Assembly (NCBI RefSeq): GCF_023534745.1
Contig: NZ_JAMHJQ010000011.1
Location: 62,001 to 126,000, forward strand
Origin: Streptomyces sp. 35G-GA-8
GTDB taxonomy: Bacteria; Actinomycetota; Actinomycetes; Streptomycetales; Streptomycetaceae
DNA: 64,000 nucleotides
Direction: 5' to 3'
Shown here: positions 6,777 through 16,296 of the stretch, in pieces
Layout: each line of letters starts with the position of its first letter
How positions within the stretch are numbered: the first letter of the stretch is position 1
The notes under the pieces: model-generated
What the model was told of the DNA's origin: nothing
Seen by the model: only the letters and a program-made list of their open reading frames with translations
Database searches by the model: none
Position numbers and translations under genes: made by a program

Positions 6777-9700
6777 TCACGCCCAGCGGGCGGCGAACTC
6801 GTCGCGCGCGGCGACGACTCGGGCGATACGGGGGCGGAGGCGGGCGGTGTCGACACCGGGGGCGTGGAGCAGTTCTTCGAGGTGGCCGACCACGTTCGCG
6901 AGGTCGTCCCATTCGGCGTCCATGGCGAGCAGCGTGGCGAGCGAGGCGTCCAGCGCCTCCCAGTCCCCGCGCACGGCCCCGCTCAGCATGGCCACATAGG
7001 CGGGCATCTCGGGCGAGGGGTCCGCGGTCTCCGCCAGCCGTCGCGCCAGCTCCCGCCAGGCCGGGACCCCGACGGTCGCGCCCTCGCTCCCGGTCACCGT
7101 CATTGCTCGCTCAAACGCGCCGTACAGCGGCTCGTCGACGCTGTACCGGTCGGCCGCCGCACGTGCCGCGGGCCACTGGCCGGTCCTGCGCAGCGCCTCG
7201 CAGCGATCGGCCAGGTCCTGGACGCCTGCGCCGGTCAGCTCGTCCAACAGACGAAGGGCCTCCTCGGGTCTGCCGAGGTTCAGGCTCGCGCTCGCCGCCC
7301 TGCGCCTGGCGTGGTCCGCGGTGACGTCCAGGGCGACGCACCTCCCCAGATCGGCGAGCGCCCGCTCGGGACGGCCCATGGCCACCTTCGTACCGGCTCG
7401 CCAGTAGTACGCCCACGCGTCGTCCGGATCGATCTCCAGGGCCCGGTCCAGATCCGCGAGGGCGTGCCCGTAGCGGCGGCAGGCGTGGTGGGACCTGCCG
7501 CGCAGCGCGAGCGCCCAGGTGTCGTCGGGCACTTCGGCCAGCACCACGGTGAGATCGGCTACGGCCTCCTCGTGCAGTCCGGCACGCCGCCTCGCCTCTC
7601 CCCGCTCCAGCCGGATCCACCGCAGGCGCCCCTCGGCCTCGACGGCGCGGTCCAGGTCGGCCAACCCGCCCGCGGTGTCGTCCAGTTCCTGGCGCAGCCG
7701 GGCGCGATGGACCAACGCCCAGGCATAGGCGGGGTCCGAGGCGATCGCGCGGTCCAGATCGGCGCGCGCCTCCGCGTGCTTGCCCAGCAGATGGCGGACG
7801 GCCCCTCGGCCCGCGCGGGCCGAGGTATGACCGGCGTCGATCGCCAGGGCCCTGGTCAGCTCCTGCTCCGCCTCCTCGTTCCGGTCGGTGAGCCGGTACG
7901 CCTCGCCGCGCTCGGAGGCGATCCAGGCGCTGTCCGGCGCCAGTTCGACCGCTCGGTCGAGATCCGCGAAGGACCGGTCGGACTCCCCCATGTCGCGCAG
8001 CACGCGGGATCGGCGGGCCAGCGCCCACAGATACTCGACGTCCAGCTCCAGGGCGCGGCCGAGATCGGCCAGGGCGGCGGAGTGCCGCCCCAGTCCGTGC
8101 TGGGCGACGCCCCGGCAGGCCAGGGCGTAGGCGTTGGTCGGGTCGAGCGCCAGGGCGCGGTCCAGCAGTCCGACGGCTTCTTCGCGTCGGCCGGCGAGCC
8201 GTAGCGTCTCCCCGTACTCGTCGAGGATCCACGGGGTGTCCGGGGACAGTTCGTCGGCCCGGCGCAGATCGGCCAGAGCCCTCGCCAGATCGCCGTTCAA
8301 CTGGTGGGCGAGACCCCGGCCGTAGTGCGTCGTGGGCTCGTCGGGATCGAACGCGAGCGACCGGTCGTACTCGGCCAGTGCCTGTGCGTACTCGCCCGCG
8401 CCCCGCAGTTCCCGCCCCCGTACGGTGTGCGCCGCCGCGCGGCCCCGGGTGTCCAGACCGCTCCCGTCGAGCAGCAACCCGAGGGCCGTCCGTATCCCCA
8501 CTTCCTCGTCGTCGAGCGCGGCCGTCAGCCGCCGCCCCCAGTCACGGGCCACGGCGTCGTCGGTGTCCTCACCGGCCTCGGCCAGGACCTGCGCGGCGCG
8601 GCGGGCCGCCGCCTGGCTTTCGCGGCATCCCTCGACCACGTCCCGCAGCGCCTCGGCGAGCGCGGCGCGCGGACCGGCGCACAGCGCGTGGTAGGTCTCC
8701 TCGAAGCGCTGCGCGCGCCACTCCGCGCTCTCCCACACCTCGTCGGCCCGCAGGCCCGCTTCCGTCTCCTCGCGCCAGCGGGCGAAACATCCGGCGAGCG
8801 CCGCGTGCCGCTCGCTCCAGCCGCGCGGCGAACGGGTGCGCTGCAAGCGCAGCATGGGGGCGCGGACCACCCCGTGGTACGAGACGCCCGTGTCCTTGCG
8901 GGTAACGAAGGGCAGGGCGCGCAGCCAGTCGTAGAGCCCCGCCGCGTCCTGCGGCGCCGCCGCCCGGAAGACGTCCTCGTCCAGCCGGCGGGGCAGGGCG
9001 CAGGCGAGGGCCGCGGCTCTCCGTACCGGGTCCTGCTCCCATTTGAGGAAGCGTTCGACGGCGGTGGCGCTGGGGTCGCCGACGTCGGCGCGGTCGGCCG
9101 GCTGGTTCTCGGCGAGGGTGGAGACCAGGACGGGCAGACCGCCGGAGAGCCGCAGCACCTCCTCGACCACGGTTTCGTCGGTGACGTCCTTGGCCGTGAG
9201 CAGCTGGCGTGCCTCGTGCTCCGTGAAGGGTTCGAGCCGCTGGTCGGTCATGAAGTCCGCGAAGCCGCCCCAGCGCGCGGCGTCGAACGGGCGCTGTCCC
9301 GCGAGGGTGACGATGACCTGGGCGGGCAGCGCGCCGTACCGTTCCGTCGTCATCAGGTCGCGCAGCCACGCGTCCAGGAAGGGTGCGGTGCGTTCGTACG
9401 TGTCGAAGAAGAGCGCGATCCAGGGGACGCGGCGGGCGACCTCGGCCAGCTCGGTGACGAGTACGGGGGTGAGCACCCGGTCCGGCGCCAGCACGAGCTG
9501 TACGTCCTCCTGGTCGCGGAAGCGCGCGCTCAGCGTGGCCCGCAACCGGTCGGCTCCCGCCGCGAGTTGTACGGTGTCGAGCGCTCCGGCGAAGGCCCCG
9601 ACGACCGGCACCATGCCGAGCCCGATGACGCCCGCCGTCACCGCGGCCGTGCTCGCGGCCGACGGCACGGGCGGCGGCTGCTGCTGCGGTGGCTGCCGCC

Positions 9701-10133
9701 GCGGTTCCACGGACTGCGGGAACTGCGGCGACCGCTGCTCCGGCTGATCGACGAGCGCGGCCGACGAGGACTCCGCCTCGTGCCGCCGCTGCCGGTAGGT
9801 GGCGAGCAGCCGGTCCAGTTGCTTCAGTGGATGCCCTTGCTCCGCGAGCTGTTCGCCGAGCACGGCCATCGCCTCGGGGACACTGCTCACGGACTCGTCG
9901 ATATAGCAGGTCAAAGCCCCGCGTTCGCGTGCGGTCTGCTCCAACTCCCGTACCAGGAACGTCTTTCCCACCCCCGCGTTGCCGTGGATGTGGAAGAGGA
10001 AGCGATGCCGGTCGTCGTCGGGCGGGACGTCGAAGTTGGCGCGGAAAGCGCCCAGCTCGTCACGGCGCCCGATGAAACGCGCCCTCCGACGCCGCCTGAT
10101 CAGCTCGGCCATCGACATCTGTGCTCGCGCCAC
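6777..10133 (-). CDS. Large STAND-type P-loop ATPase with C-terminal TPR array
   Basis: 1118 aa from a GTG at 10133 with GGAGGGG five nucleotides upstream. After a basic segment (RRRRRARFIGRRDELGAF) comes a P-loop ATPase: Walker A G-N-A-G-V-G-K-T near residue 60, a Walker B-like W-I-A-L-F-F-D-T-Y-E near 240, then a winged-helix/arm region. A short hydrophobic stretch (VTAGVIGLGMVPVVGAFAG) interrupts the ATPase near residue 180. From about 590 on there are at least ten TPR-like repeats of the form A-L-x-D-L-x-R-A-x-E-L-x-P-D-x-x-W-x-x-x-x-R-G. The layout is that of STAND signalling ATPases, which oligomerise when the repeat domain senses a partner. Partner and output are unknown; no nuclease or TIR domain is fused. 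Confidence 0.85.
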   Translation of the reverse strand: MARAQMSMAELIRRRRRARFIGRRDELGAFRANFDVPPDDDRHRFLFHIHGNAGVGKTFLVRELEQTARERGALTCYIDESVSSVPEAMAVLGEQLAEQGHPLKQLDRLLATYRQRRHEAESSSAALVDQPEQRSPQFPQSVEPRRQPPQQQPPPVPSAASTAAVTAGVIGLGMVPVVGAFAGALDTVQLAAGADRLRATLSARFRDQEDVQLVLAPDRVLTPVLVTELAEVARRVPWIALFFDTYERTAPFLDAWLRDLMTTERYGALPAQVIVTLAGQRPFDAARWGGFADFMTDQRLEPFTEHEARQLLTAKDVTDETVVEEVLRLSGGLPVLVSTLAENQPADRADVGDPSATAVERFLKWEQDPVRRAAALACALPRRLDEDVFRAAAPQDAAGLYDWLRALPFVTRKDTGVSYHGVVRAPMLRLQRTRSPRGWSERHAALAGCFARWREETEAGLRADEVWESAEWRAQRFEETYHALCAGPRAALAEALRDVVEGCRESQAAARRAAQVLAEAGEDTDDAVARDWGRRLTAALDDEEVGIRTALGLLLDGSGLDTRGRAAAHTVRGRELRGAGEYAQALAEYDRSLAFDPDEPTTHYGRGLAHQLNGDLARALADLRRADELSPDTPWILDEYGETLRLAGRREEAVGLLDRALALDPTNAYALACRGVAQHGLGRHSAALADLGRALELDVEYLWALARRSRVLRDMGESDRSFADLDRAVELAPDSAWIASERGEAYRLTDRNEEAEQELTRALAIDAGHTSARAGRGAVRHLLGKHAEARADLDRAIASDPAYAWALVHRARLRQELDDTAGGLADLDRAVEAEGRLRWIRLERGEARRRAGLHEEAVADLTVVLAEVPDDTWALALRGRSHHACRRYGHALADLDRALEIDPDDAWAYYWRAGTKVAMGRPERALADLGRCVALDVTADHARRRAASASLNLGRPEEALRLLDELTGAGVQDLADRCEALRRTGQWPAARAAADRYSVDEPLYGAFERAMTVTGSEGATVGVPAWRELARRLAETADPSPEMPAYVAMLSGAVRGDWEALDASLATLLAMDAEWDDLANVVGHLEELLHAPGVDTARLRPRIARVVAARDEFAARWA

Positions 10134-10209
10134 GCGCCCCTCCACGTCCCCCGACGAAGGGCCCCGTACGCCCCGGCCCCCAGTCTGGCAGGAGCGGCAG
10201 CGGTTCCGC

Positions 10210-10257
10210 ATGGTCCGTTCACCCGCCGCCGCGGGCGGCGGCGGGCGAACGGACCAT
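10210..10257. terminator. 21-bp stem terminator after fbiC
   Basis: Arms 10210-10230 and 10237-10257 pair over 21 positions with one A/C mismatch and a 6-nt loop. It begins 5 nt after the fbiC stop codon (minus strand). It also lies between fbiC and the promoter-proximal end of the next minus-strand gene, so it separates the two transcription units. Confidence 0.85.
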
Positions 10258-10262
10258 GACGC

Positions 10263-13013
10263 TCAGCCGTCCTCGCCGCGCACGGGCAGTACGGGGAGCA
10301 GAGGCAGCAGCTCCGGCAGATGCCCGTCCGACGCCGCCGCCGTCCGTACGCGCTCCTCCGGGACCTCGCCGTACAGCGTCGTGCGCGGCTTCGCCGGGCG
10401 GCCCGCCGCGTCCGCGATGGCGATGAGGTCCTTGACCGAGCGGTACGAGCCGTAACTGGACCCGGCCATCCGGGAGATGGTCTCCTCCATCAGCGTGCCG
10501 CCCAGATCGTTCGCACCGGAACGGAGCATCTCCGCCGCGCCCTCCGTGCCCAGCTTCACCCAGCTCGTCTGGATATTGGTGATGTGGGGATGCAGGAGGA
10601 GCCTGGCCATCGCCATGACCGCGCGGTTGTCGCGGTCCGTCGGGCCGGGGCGGGCGATACCGGCCAGATAGACCGGCGCGTTGGTGTGGATGAAGGGGAG
10701 CGTCACGAACTCCGTGAAGCCGCCGGTCTCCTGCTGGATCCGGGCGAGCGTACGGAAGTGGCCGAGCCAGTGGCGCGGCTGGTCGACATGGCCGTACATC
10801 ATCGTGGAACTGGACCGGATGCCCAGTTCATGGGCGGTCTTGACGACCTCGATCCATGTCGCCGTCGGCAGCTTGCCCTTGGTGAGGATCCAGCGCACCT
10901 CGTCGTCCAGGATCTCCGCCGCCGTGCCCGGGATCGAGTCGAGTCCGGCCTCCTTCGCGGCCGTCAGCCACTCGCGGATCGACAGGCCGGTGCGCGAGGC
11001 GCCGTTGACGACCTCCATCGGGGAGAAGGCGTGGATATGCATACCGGGGACGCGTTCCTTCACGGCGCGCGCGATGTCGAAGTACGCCGTGCCGGGGAGG
11101 TCCGGGTGGATTCCGCCCTGCATGCAGACCTCGGTGGCCCCGACCTCCCACGCCTGCTGGGCACGGTCGGCGACCTGGTCCAGGGAGAGGGTGTACGCGT
11201 CGGCGTCCGTGCGGCGCTGCGCGAAGGCGCAGAAGCGGCAGCCGGTGTAGCAGACATTGGTGAAGTTGATATTGCGCGTGACGATGTAGGTGACGTCGTC
11301 GCCGACCACGTCCCTGCGCAGCTCGTCGGCGATCCGGGTCAGCGCGTCGAGCGCCGGGCCGTCCGCGTGGAGGAGCGCGAGCGCCTGGTCGTCGGTGAGC
11401 TTCACCGGGTCGTCGGCGGCCTGGGCGAGTGCCGACCGTACGTCCGTGTCGATACGGGAGGGCACCATGCCGGGGGCCGCGGCCTCGCGCAGCGCCTCCC
11501 AGTCGCCGTACACCTCGTCGAAGTCGTCGCGCCGGTCGGTGGTGCGGCCGTCGGTGTCGATCGTGCGGTGCAGATCCGTACGGCCGGTGGCGGTGAAGCC
11601 CTCGTCGGGCTCCTGCCAGGGCAGCCCGGCCGGCCGCGTGTCCTCGCGGGCGAGGCCGGTCTCCGGGTCGGCCAGCGCCCGGACGTGCGGCATCAGCCGG
11701 GGGTCGAGCCAGGGCTCGCCGCGCGCGATGAACTCCGGGTAGATGGTGAGCCGCTCGCGCAGCGCGAAGCCGGACTCGGCGGTACGCGCGGCCAGTTCGT
11801 CGATGTGCGGCCAGGGGCGTTCCGGGTTGACATGGTCGGGGGTGAGGGGCGAGACGCCGCCCCAGTCGTCGATGCCCGCGCCGATGAGCAGCGCGTACTC
11901 GCCCGCGGCGGAGCCGCCGATGGTCGCTGTGACCAGATTGGGCGGGGCCTGGATACGGGCGGCGGGGCCGAGGACGTGCCGGGTCACGGCGATGGCCGCC
12001 GCCAGCTCCTCCAGCTCGGCGTCCGGCATGCCGCGCATCGCGGTGTCCGGCTTGGCGCGGAAGTTCTGGACGATGACTTCCTGGATGCCGTGGTACGCCC
12101 GCTGGACGCGCCGGAGCTCGAAGAGGGCGTCGGCGCGCTCCTCGTACGACTCCCCGATCCCGATCAGCACGCCGGTGGTGAACGGGACGTTGGAGCGGCC
12201 CGCGTCCTCCAGCACCCGCAGTCGTACGGCGGGCTCCTTGTCCGGCGAGCCGTGGTGCGGGCCGCCGGGCTCGGACCACAGCCGGGTGGCGGTGGTCTCC
12301 AGCATCATGCCCATGCTGGGCGCGACGGGCTTGAGCCGCTGGAGATCGGTCCAGGACAGGACGCCCGGGTTGAGATGGGGCAGCAGCCCGGTCTCCTCCA
12401 GGACGCGGATCGCCATGGCGCGGACATACGCGAGGGTGTCGTCGTACCCCTCCGCCTCCAGCCACTCCCGGGCCTCGGGCCACCGGTCCTCCGGCTTGTC
12501 GCCGAGCGTGAACAGCGCTTCCTTGCAGCCGAGCGCGGCGCCCTGACGCGCGATCTCCAGGACCTCGTCCGGGGAGAGGAACATGCCGTGCCCGGCGCGG
12601 CGCAGCTTGCCGGGGACGGTGACGAAGGTGCAGTAGTGGCACTTGTCCCGGCACAGCCGCGTCAGCGGGATGAAGACCTTGCGGGAGTACGTGATGACCC
12701 CCGGCCGGCCGGCCGCCGCCAGCCCCGCGTCCCGCACCCGCGCGGCGGAGGCGGCGAGATCGGTGAGGTCGTCGCCGCGCGCCTGGAGCAGCACGGCGGC
12801 CTCGGCGACATCCAGCGCGACGCCGTCCCGCGCCCGCCTGAGCGCACGCCGCATGGCGTTGGCGGTGGGTACCGCCGTTCCTCCGGGTTGTCCGCCCGAT
12901 GGGGCGGGGTGTGCGGGTGGTCCGGGGTGTGCCGGTCGGCCGGTCCGCTCTCCGGCGGGTCGGGGGGTCGTCGGTCGTCCTGTTCCGGATTCCTCAGGCA
13001 CGCGGGTCGTCAT
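10263..13013 (-). CDS. fbiC: FO synthase, CofG-CofH fusion (F420 biosynthesis)
   Basis: 916 aa. This double radical-SAM enzyme makes 7,8-didemethyl-8-hydroxy-5-deazariboflavin (FO), the chromophore of cofactor F420, from tyrosine and 5-amino-6-ribitylaminouracil. The N-terminal CofG half has the cluster motif C-R-D-K-C-H-Y-C (Cys 121, 125, 128); the C-terminal CofH half has C-Y-T-G-C-R-F-C (Cys 588, 592, 595). Length and order match actinobacterial FbiC, where the two subunits are fused. The ATG at 13013 has GGAGG touching it with no spacer, but TATTCT sits 6 nt upstream, so a leaderless start is likely; the first 50 residues are Pro/Gly-rich and an internal start at M54 is possible. Terminated by the hairpin at 10210-10257. 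Confidence 0.97.
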   Translation of the reverse strand: MTTRVPEESGTGRPTTPRPAGERTGRPAHPGPPAHPAPSGGQPGGTAVPTANAMRRALRRARDGVALDVAEAAVLLQARGDDLTDLAASAARVRDAGLAAAGRPGVITYSRKVFIPLTRLCRDKCHYCTFVTVPGKLRRAGHGMFLSPDEVLEIARQGAALGCKEALFTLGDKPEDRWPEAREWLEAEGYDDTLAYVRAMAIRVLEETGLLPHLNPGVLSWTDLQRLKPVAPSMGMMLETTATRLWSEPGGPHHGSPDKEPAVRLRVLEDAGRSNVPFTTGVLIGIGESYEERADALFELRRVQRAYHGIQEVIVQNFRAKPDTAMRGMPDAELEELAAAIAVTRHVLGPAARIQAPPNLVTATIGGSAAGEYALLIGAGIDDWGGVSPLTPDHVNPERPWPHIDELAARTAESGFALRERLTIYPEFIARGEPWLDPRLMPHVRALADPETGLAREDTRPAGLPWQEPDEGFTATGRTDLHRTIDTDGRTTDRRDDFDEVYGDWEALREAAAPGMVPSRIDTDVRSALAQAADDPVKLTDDQALALLHADGPALDALTRIADELRRDVVGDDVTYIVTRNINFTNVCYTGCRFCAFAQRRTDADAYTLSLDQVADRAQQAWEVGATEVCMQGGIHPDLPGTAYFDIARAVKERVPGMHIHAFSPMEVVNGASRTGLSIREWLTAAKEAGLDSIPGTAAEILDDEVRWILTKGKLPTATWIEVVKTAHELGIRSSSTMMYGHVDQPRHWLGHFRTLARIQQETGGFTEFVTLPFIHTNAPVYLAGIARPGPTDRDNRAVMAMARLLLHPHITNIQTSWVKLGTEGAAEMLRSGANDLGGTLMEETISRMAGSSYGSYRSVKDLIAIADAAGRPAKPRTTLYGEVPEERVRTAAASDGHLPELLPLLPVLPVRGEDG

Positions 13014-13158
13014 CCTCCGAGAATACGTTCGGCCGTGCACCCCACCAGGGGACGGGGGACGGGGTGAGGCGGGTCCTGGGCGACACCCCCGGGCGAGGGC
13101 CGAACCGGCAGGCCGGGCCACCCGAGGAACCACATCTGCATTTCGCCTGCACCGATGC

Positions 13159-13164
13159 TACATT
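13159..13164 (+). promoter_or_regulatory. Candidate -10 box for leaderless toxin-antitoxin operon
   Basis: TACATT ends 6 nt before the ATG of the antitoxin gene, with no Shine-Dalgarno in between. This fits a -10 element of a leaderless promoter, common for actinobacterial toxin-antitoxin operons. A -35 was not clearly seen. Confidence 0.5.
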
Positions 13165-13170
13165 GCAGTC

Positions 13171-13401
13171 ATGACTGCTCTCACCATCCGGGATGTCCCG
13201 GAAAGCGCCCTCGCCATACTGAAAACCCGTGCAGCCCAAGCCGGAAAGTCGCTCCAGGCCTACACGTTGGACCTCCTTGTCGGTGCGGCCACCAGCCCCA
13301 CACTCGCCGAGATCACCGCCCGCGCCGAAGCGGAGGCGAGTACGACACTGACCATCACGGACGTACGGGACGCGATCGACGACGCGCGGGCGGCGCGGTG
13401 A
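13171..13401 (+). CDS. Ribbon-helix-helix antitoxin (FitA/VapB-like)
   Basis: 76 aa. The N-terminal segment M-T-A-L-T-I-R-D-V-P-E-S-A-L-A-I-L-K-T-R-A is the Arc/MetJ-type ribbon-helix-helix of FitA-like antitoxins, and the acidic C-terminal tail (about 50-76) should wrap the toxin. The stop TGA overlaps the GTG of the PIN toxin gene (GTGA at 13398-13401), giving translational coupling. Such antitoxins repress their own operon and neutralise the partner RNase. The gene probably starts leaderless behind TACATT. The module sits between two core genes and is a likely horizontally mobile insertion. Confidence 0.92.
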   Translation: MTALTIRDVPESALAILKTRAAQAGKSLQAYTLDLLVGAATSPTLAEITARAEAEASTTLTITDVRDAIDDARAAR

Positions 13402-13817
13402 TCGTTGTCGATTGCTCAGCACTCGTCTTCTTCCTGACCGACGACGGCCCCACCGGACACCAGGTACGGAAACGTGTCGTCGAGGAGGACCGCCTCGCCG
13501 CACCTCATCTGATCGACTACGAAGTCATGTCCGCCCTGCTCGGCCTGGCCAGCGGTCGGCGCGGAGGAGTCCCCAAACTGAGCGAAAGGGCACTCCGCAA
13601 GGCCATGGCGACGTTCCGGGATCTGCCGGTCGACCGGCACGAGACCCTGATCCTCTGGGAACGCGTCAAAGCTCTGTCGGCGAACCAGTCCGCCTACGAC
13701 GCCCAGTACGTCGCCCTCGCCGAGACCCTGGGAGTACCACTGATCACGAGCGACGCCAGGATCGAGCGCAGCGGCGCGGCACGGTGCGAGATCGAGGTCT
13801 TCGAGGCGCGCGCCTGA
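13398..13817 (+). CDS. PIN-domain ribonuclease toxin (VapC/FitB-like)
   Basis: 139 aa, the usual size of VapC. The PIN-domain acidic residues are in place: Asp in V-I-V-V-D-C-S-A-L at the start, Glu in L-I-D-Y-E-V, and Asp in both Y-D-A-Q-Y-V-A-L-A-E and L-I-T-S-D-A-R. Together they bind Mg2+/Mn2+ for RNA cleavage. VapC toxins cut tRNAs or rRNA when the antitoxin is lost. Its GTG start overlaps the antitoxin stop codon. All catalytic residues are present, so the toxin looks intact; the RNA target cannot be inferred. Confidence 0.93.
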   Translation: MIVVDCSALVFFLTDDGPTGHQVRKRVVEEDRLAAPHLIDYEVMSALLGLASGRRGGVPKLSERALRKAMATFRDLPVDRHETLILWERVKALSANQSAYDAQYVALAETLGVPLITSDARIERSGAARCEIEVFEARA

Positions 13818-14006
13818 TCCCGTTTCGGTGCGTGAGATGCCTTTTCGGTGCGAGAGAGGCCGCGCGCATGTCCCGTCCGTGTTTCCGCCACCTGCCAATC
13901 CCCTTCCCTTGCCTCCTGGTTCACGGCTCAATACCAGAGTTCGAACGCACGAATCGGGTGGTCGCTGTGACCACTTGTCCCTCTCGGCACCCTGGGAGCC
14001 GCCGGC

Positions 14007-15545
14007 ATGTGCAAGGACCACGCAGACACCCATGACAGCGCGATAGCCCGACGGGGCCTTCTGGTGACGGGCGCCGCCGCCGCGCTTACGTTGAGTACCG
14101 TGAGCTTCGCGAACGCCGCGCCGGCCGCCGGGAGCGGCGGCGGAGAGACCGGCGAACAGACCAGAACCGTCCGCGGCACACTGCCGACCGGCTCCCCCGA
14201 CTTCGTCCATCTGCCCGTCGAGGTGCCGCGCGGCGTCCGCGAGATCCATGTCTCGTACTCCTACGAGCGCCCCGCCATGCCGGCGGGCACCCAGGGCAAC
14301 GCCCTCGACATCGGCATCTTCGACGAGCGCGGCACGCGGCTCGGCGGCAAGGGCTTCCGCGGCTGGTCGGGCGGCGCCCGCACCGAGTTCTTCCTGCGCG
14401 CCGACGCGGCCACCCCCGGCTATCTCCCGGGCCCGGTGAACGCGGGCACCTGGCACATCGCGCTCGGCCCGTACACCGTCGCCCCACAGGGCCTGGCGTA
14501 CGAGGTGACGATCACGCTGCGGTTCGGCACCCCGGGCGAGACCCCGAAGCCGGTGTACCCGCCGGAGCGCGCCAAGGGACGCGGCCGGGCCTGGTACCGC
14601 GGTGACTGCCATATCCACTCCGTCCACTCCGACGGCAGGCGCACACCCGCCGAGATCGCCGCGCTCGCCAGGGCCGCGGGTCTCGACTTCATCAACACCA
14701 GCGAGCACAACACGCATTCCGCGCACAGCGCCTGGGACGGCCTGTGGGGTGACGACCTGCTGATCCTCACCGGCGAGGAGGTCACCACCCGCAACGGGCA
14801 CGTCGTGGCCCTCGGCATGGACGGCGGTACGTTCATCGACTGGCGCTACCGCGCCCGCGACAACCGTTTCGGCCACTACGCCCGCGAGATCCGCCGCGCC
14901 GGCGGTCTGGTCGTCCCCGCCCACCCGCACGCCACCTGCATCGGCTGCAACTGGAAGTTCGGCTTCGCCGACGCCGACGCGGTGGAGGTGTGGAACGGCC
15001 CCTACACGGTCGACGACGAGGTCTCCCTCGCGGACTGGGACAGCACCCTGGCCTCCGCGGCCCGCTCCGGACGCCCCTGGACCCCCGCGATGGGCAGCAG
15101 CGACGCCCACCGCGACCCCGACCCCATCGGCACCCCGCAGACCGTCGTCCTGGCCGAGGACCTCACCCGCGACGCCATCGTCGCCGGTATCCGCGCGGGT
15201 CACAGCTATGTCGCCGAGTCCTCGTCGGTCTCCCTGACCTTCGGCGCGGCGGGCGGCCGGGGCGGCCACGCGGGCATCGGCGACCGACTGCGCGTCCGCG
15301 ACGACGAACCGGTGACGGTACGTCTGGAGGTCACCGGCGCCCCGGGATGCACCACCCACTTCGTCACCGACCAGGGCACCCTGCGCACGGGCACGATCCC
15401 GGAATCCGGCACGGGCACGCTGGAATGGAGCACCACCGCCACGTACGCCACCTACGTACGCGCGGAAGTACGCCACGCCCCGAAGACCCCGGGCCTCCCG
15501 GGCGCGCTCGCGGCGTTCACCAACCCGGTGTTCCTCGGGGAGTGA
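14007..15545 (+). CDS. Exported CehA/McbA-type PHP metallohydrolase
   Basis: 512 aa. The N-terminus has a twin-arginine signal (A-R-R-G-L-L-V-T-G-A-A-A-A-L-T, residues 14-28) with an A-N-A-A-P cleavage region. After a beta-rich domain comes a PHP/CehA metal-dependent hydrolase: Y-R-G-D-C-H-I-H-S-V-H-S-D-G with metal-binding His and Asp, then T-S-E-H-N-T-H, V-P-A-H-P-H-A and G-S-S-D-A-H. Named relatives (CehA, McbA) hydrolyse the carbamate insecticide carbaryl; most family members have unknown phosphoester or ester substrates. Tat export suggests folding and metal loading in the cytoplasm before secretion. It ends at the hairpin at 15564-15601. Confidence 0.87.
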   Translation: MCKDHADTHDSAIARRGLLVTGAAAALTLSTVSFANAAPAAGSGGGETGEQTRTVRGTLPTGSPDFVHLPVEVPRGVREIHVSYSYERPAMPAGTQGNALDIGIFDERGTRLGGKGFRGWSGGARTEFFLRADAATPGYLPGPVNAGTWHIALGPYTVAPQGLAYEVTITLRFGTPGETPKPVYPPERAKGRGRAWYRGDCHIHSVHSDGRRTPAEIAALARAAGLDFINTSEHNTHSAHSAWDGLWGDDLLILTGEEVTTRNGHVVALGMDGGTFIDWRYRARDNRFGHYAREIRRAGGLVVPAHPHATCIGCNWKFGFADADAVEVWNGPYTVDDEVSLADWDSTLASAARSGRPWTPAMGSSDAHRDPDPIGTPQTVVLAEDLTRDAIVAGIRAGHSYVAESSSVSLTFGAAGGRGGHAGIGDRLRVRDDEPVTVRLEVTGAPGCTTHFVTDQGTLRTGTIPESGTGTLEWSTTATYATYVRAEVRHAPKTPGLPGALAAFTNPVFLGE

Positions 15546-15563
15546 CAGCACTCTGAACGGGAT

Positions 15564-15601
15564 GCCCGGCCGACACCCCCGAGCGCAGGTGTCGGCCGGG
15601 C
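15564..15601. terminator. Perfect 14-bp bidirectional terminator
   Basis: GCCCGGCCGACACC (15564-15577) and its exact complement (15588-15601) surround a 10-nt loop. The hairpin lies between the converging stops at 15545 and 15621. Confidence 0.8.
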
Positions 15602-15620
15602 CCCTGGGGAAGCAGGGCCT

Positions 15621-16094
15621 TTATCGGGTCGCGCCGTCGGGCCACAGGACGGTGACGGGCACGCCTACGCGCCCCGCGTACGCCACGACATCGGCGGTGC
15701 CACCGTATCCCCGGGCCGGCAAGCCGTCCCAAACGGCGAGTACGACGTCGGAGAGGCCGACGAGGATCTCGCTTCCCGCCTGGTGTGCCTCCGAGGTGGA
15801 TTCGGTCATTCCCGTGTGGTGGGTATCAGAGGCGCTGGAGAACAGCGCGTCGTATTCAGCGTGATGCCAGTCGGGCAGGTCCTGGCGGTACTGCGCTGCC
15901 GGGATGACGACCTCGATCTTTCCTCCGGCGTCGAGGACTGCTTGACCCCACCATGTGTCCGGCCCGTCGGCGATACAGCTGATTCCGACGAGGTCGCGTA
16001 CGTCGAGCGTGGCGATCTGTTCGGCGAGCATGACCTTTACTTGCCGCTCGATCTCCTTGGACAGGCCGCGATGTCCGGTGATGCCCACGCGCAT
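15621..16094 (-). CDS. Stand-alone SLOG/DprA-LOG-like nucleotide-binding protein
   Basis: 157 aa from an ATG at 16094 (GGGGG 6 nt upstream). The start M-R-V-G-I-T-G-H-R-G-L and later G-I-S-C-I-A-D-G-P-D-T, followed by G-S-E-I-L-V-G-L-S-D-V-V-L-A-V-W-D-G and G-G-T-A-D-V-V-A-Y-A, follow the Rossmann-like SLOG superfamily: a glycine loop after strand 1, and a late G-G-T that contacts a nucleotide. SLOG domains bind nucleotides or nucleotide-derived signals; many occur in bacterial conflict systems joined to TIR or transmembrane effectors. Here no effector is fused and none is obvious next door. Function unknown. The family call is by motif only. Confidence 0.7.
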   Translation of the reverse strand: MRVGITGHRGLSKEIERQVKVMLAEQIATLDVRDLVGISCIADGPDTWWGQAVLDAGGKIEVVIPAAQYRQDLPDWHHAEYDALFSSASDTHHTGMTESTSEAHQAGSEILVGLSDVVLAVWDGLPARGYGGTADVVAYAGRVGVPVTVLWPDGATR

Positions 16095-16296
16095 GGTGTG
16101 CCCCCTACAGGTAAGCGGTGTGTGGCTACTCCAGCGGAGCGGCGCTGGAAGCCGGTGCGGTGCGCCGCTATCTCGCTGACCCGGACGCGTTCTTACCCGG
16201 GTTCTTGAGAGCCTTTTACGTGCCGGCCCACCGGGTCCTCGTCCACCGGGTCGTGGAAACCTCGATCCGGTGGGCGCGCGCAGATCCCGCCGTGCG

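Noticed and set aside
5288-8204. Very long + strand frames opposite the DUF418 and STAND-TPR genes
   Set aside because: Antisense openness caused by GC third-position bias; the minus-strand frames carry recognisable domains.
10320-13067. 915-codon frame antisense to fbiC
   Set aside because: Opposes a certain gene with both radical-SAM motifs; composition is that of a GC shadow frame.
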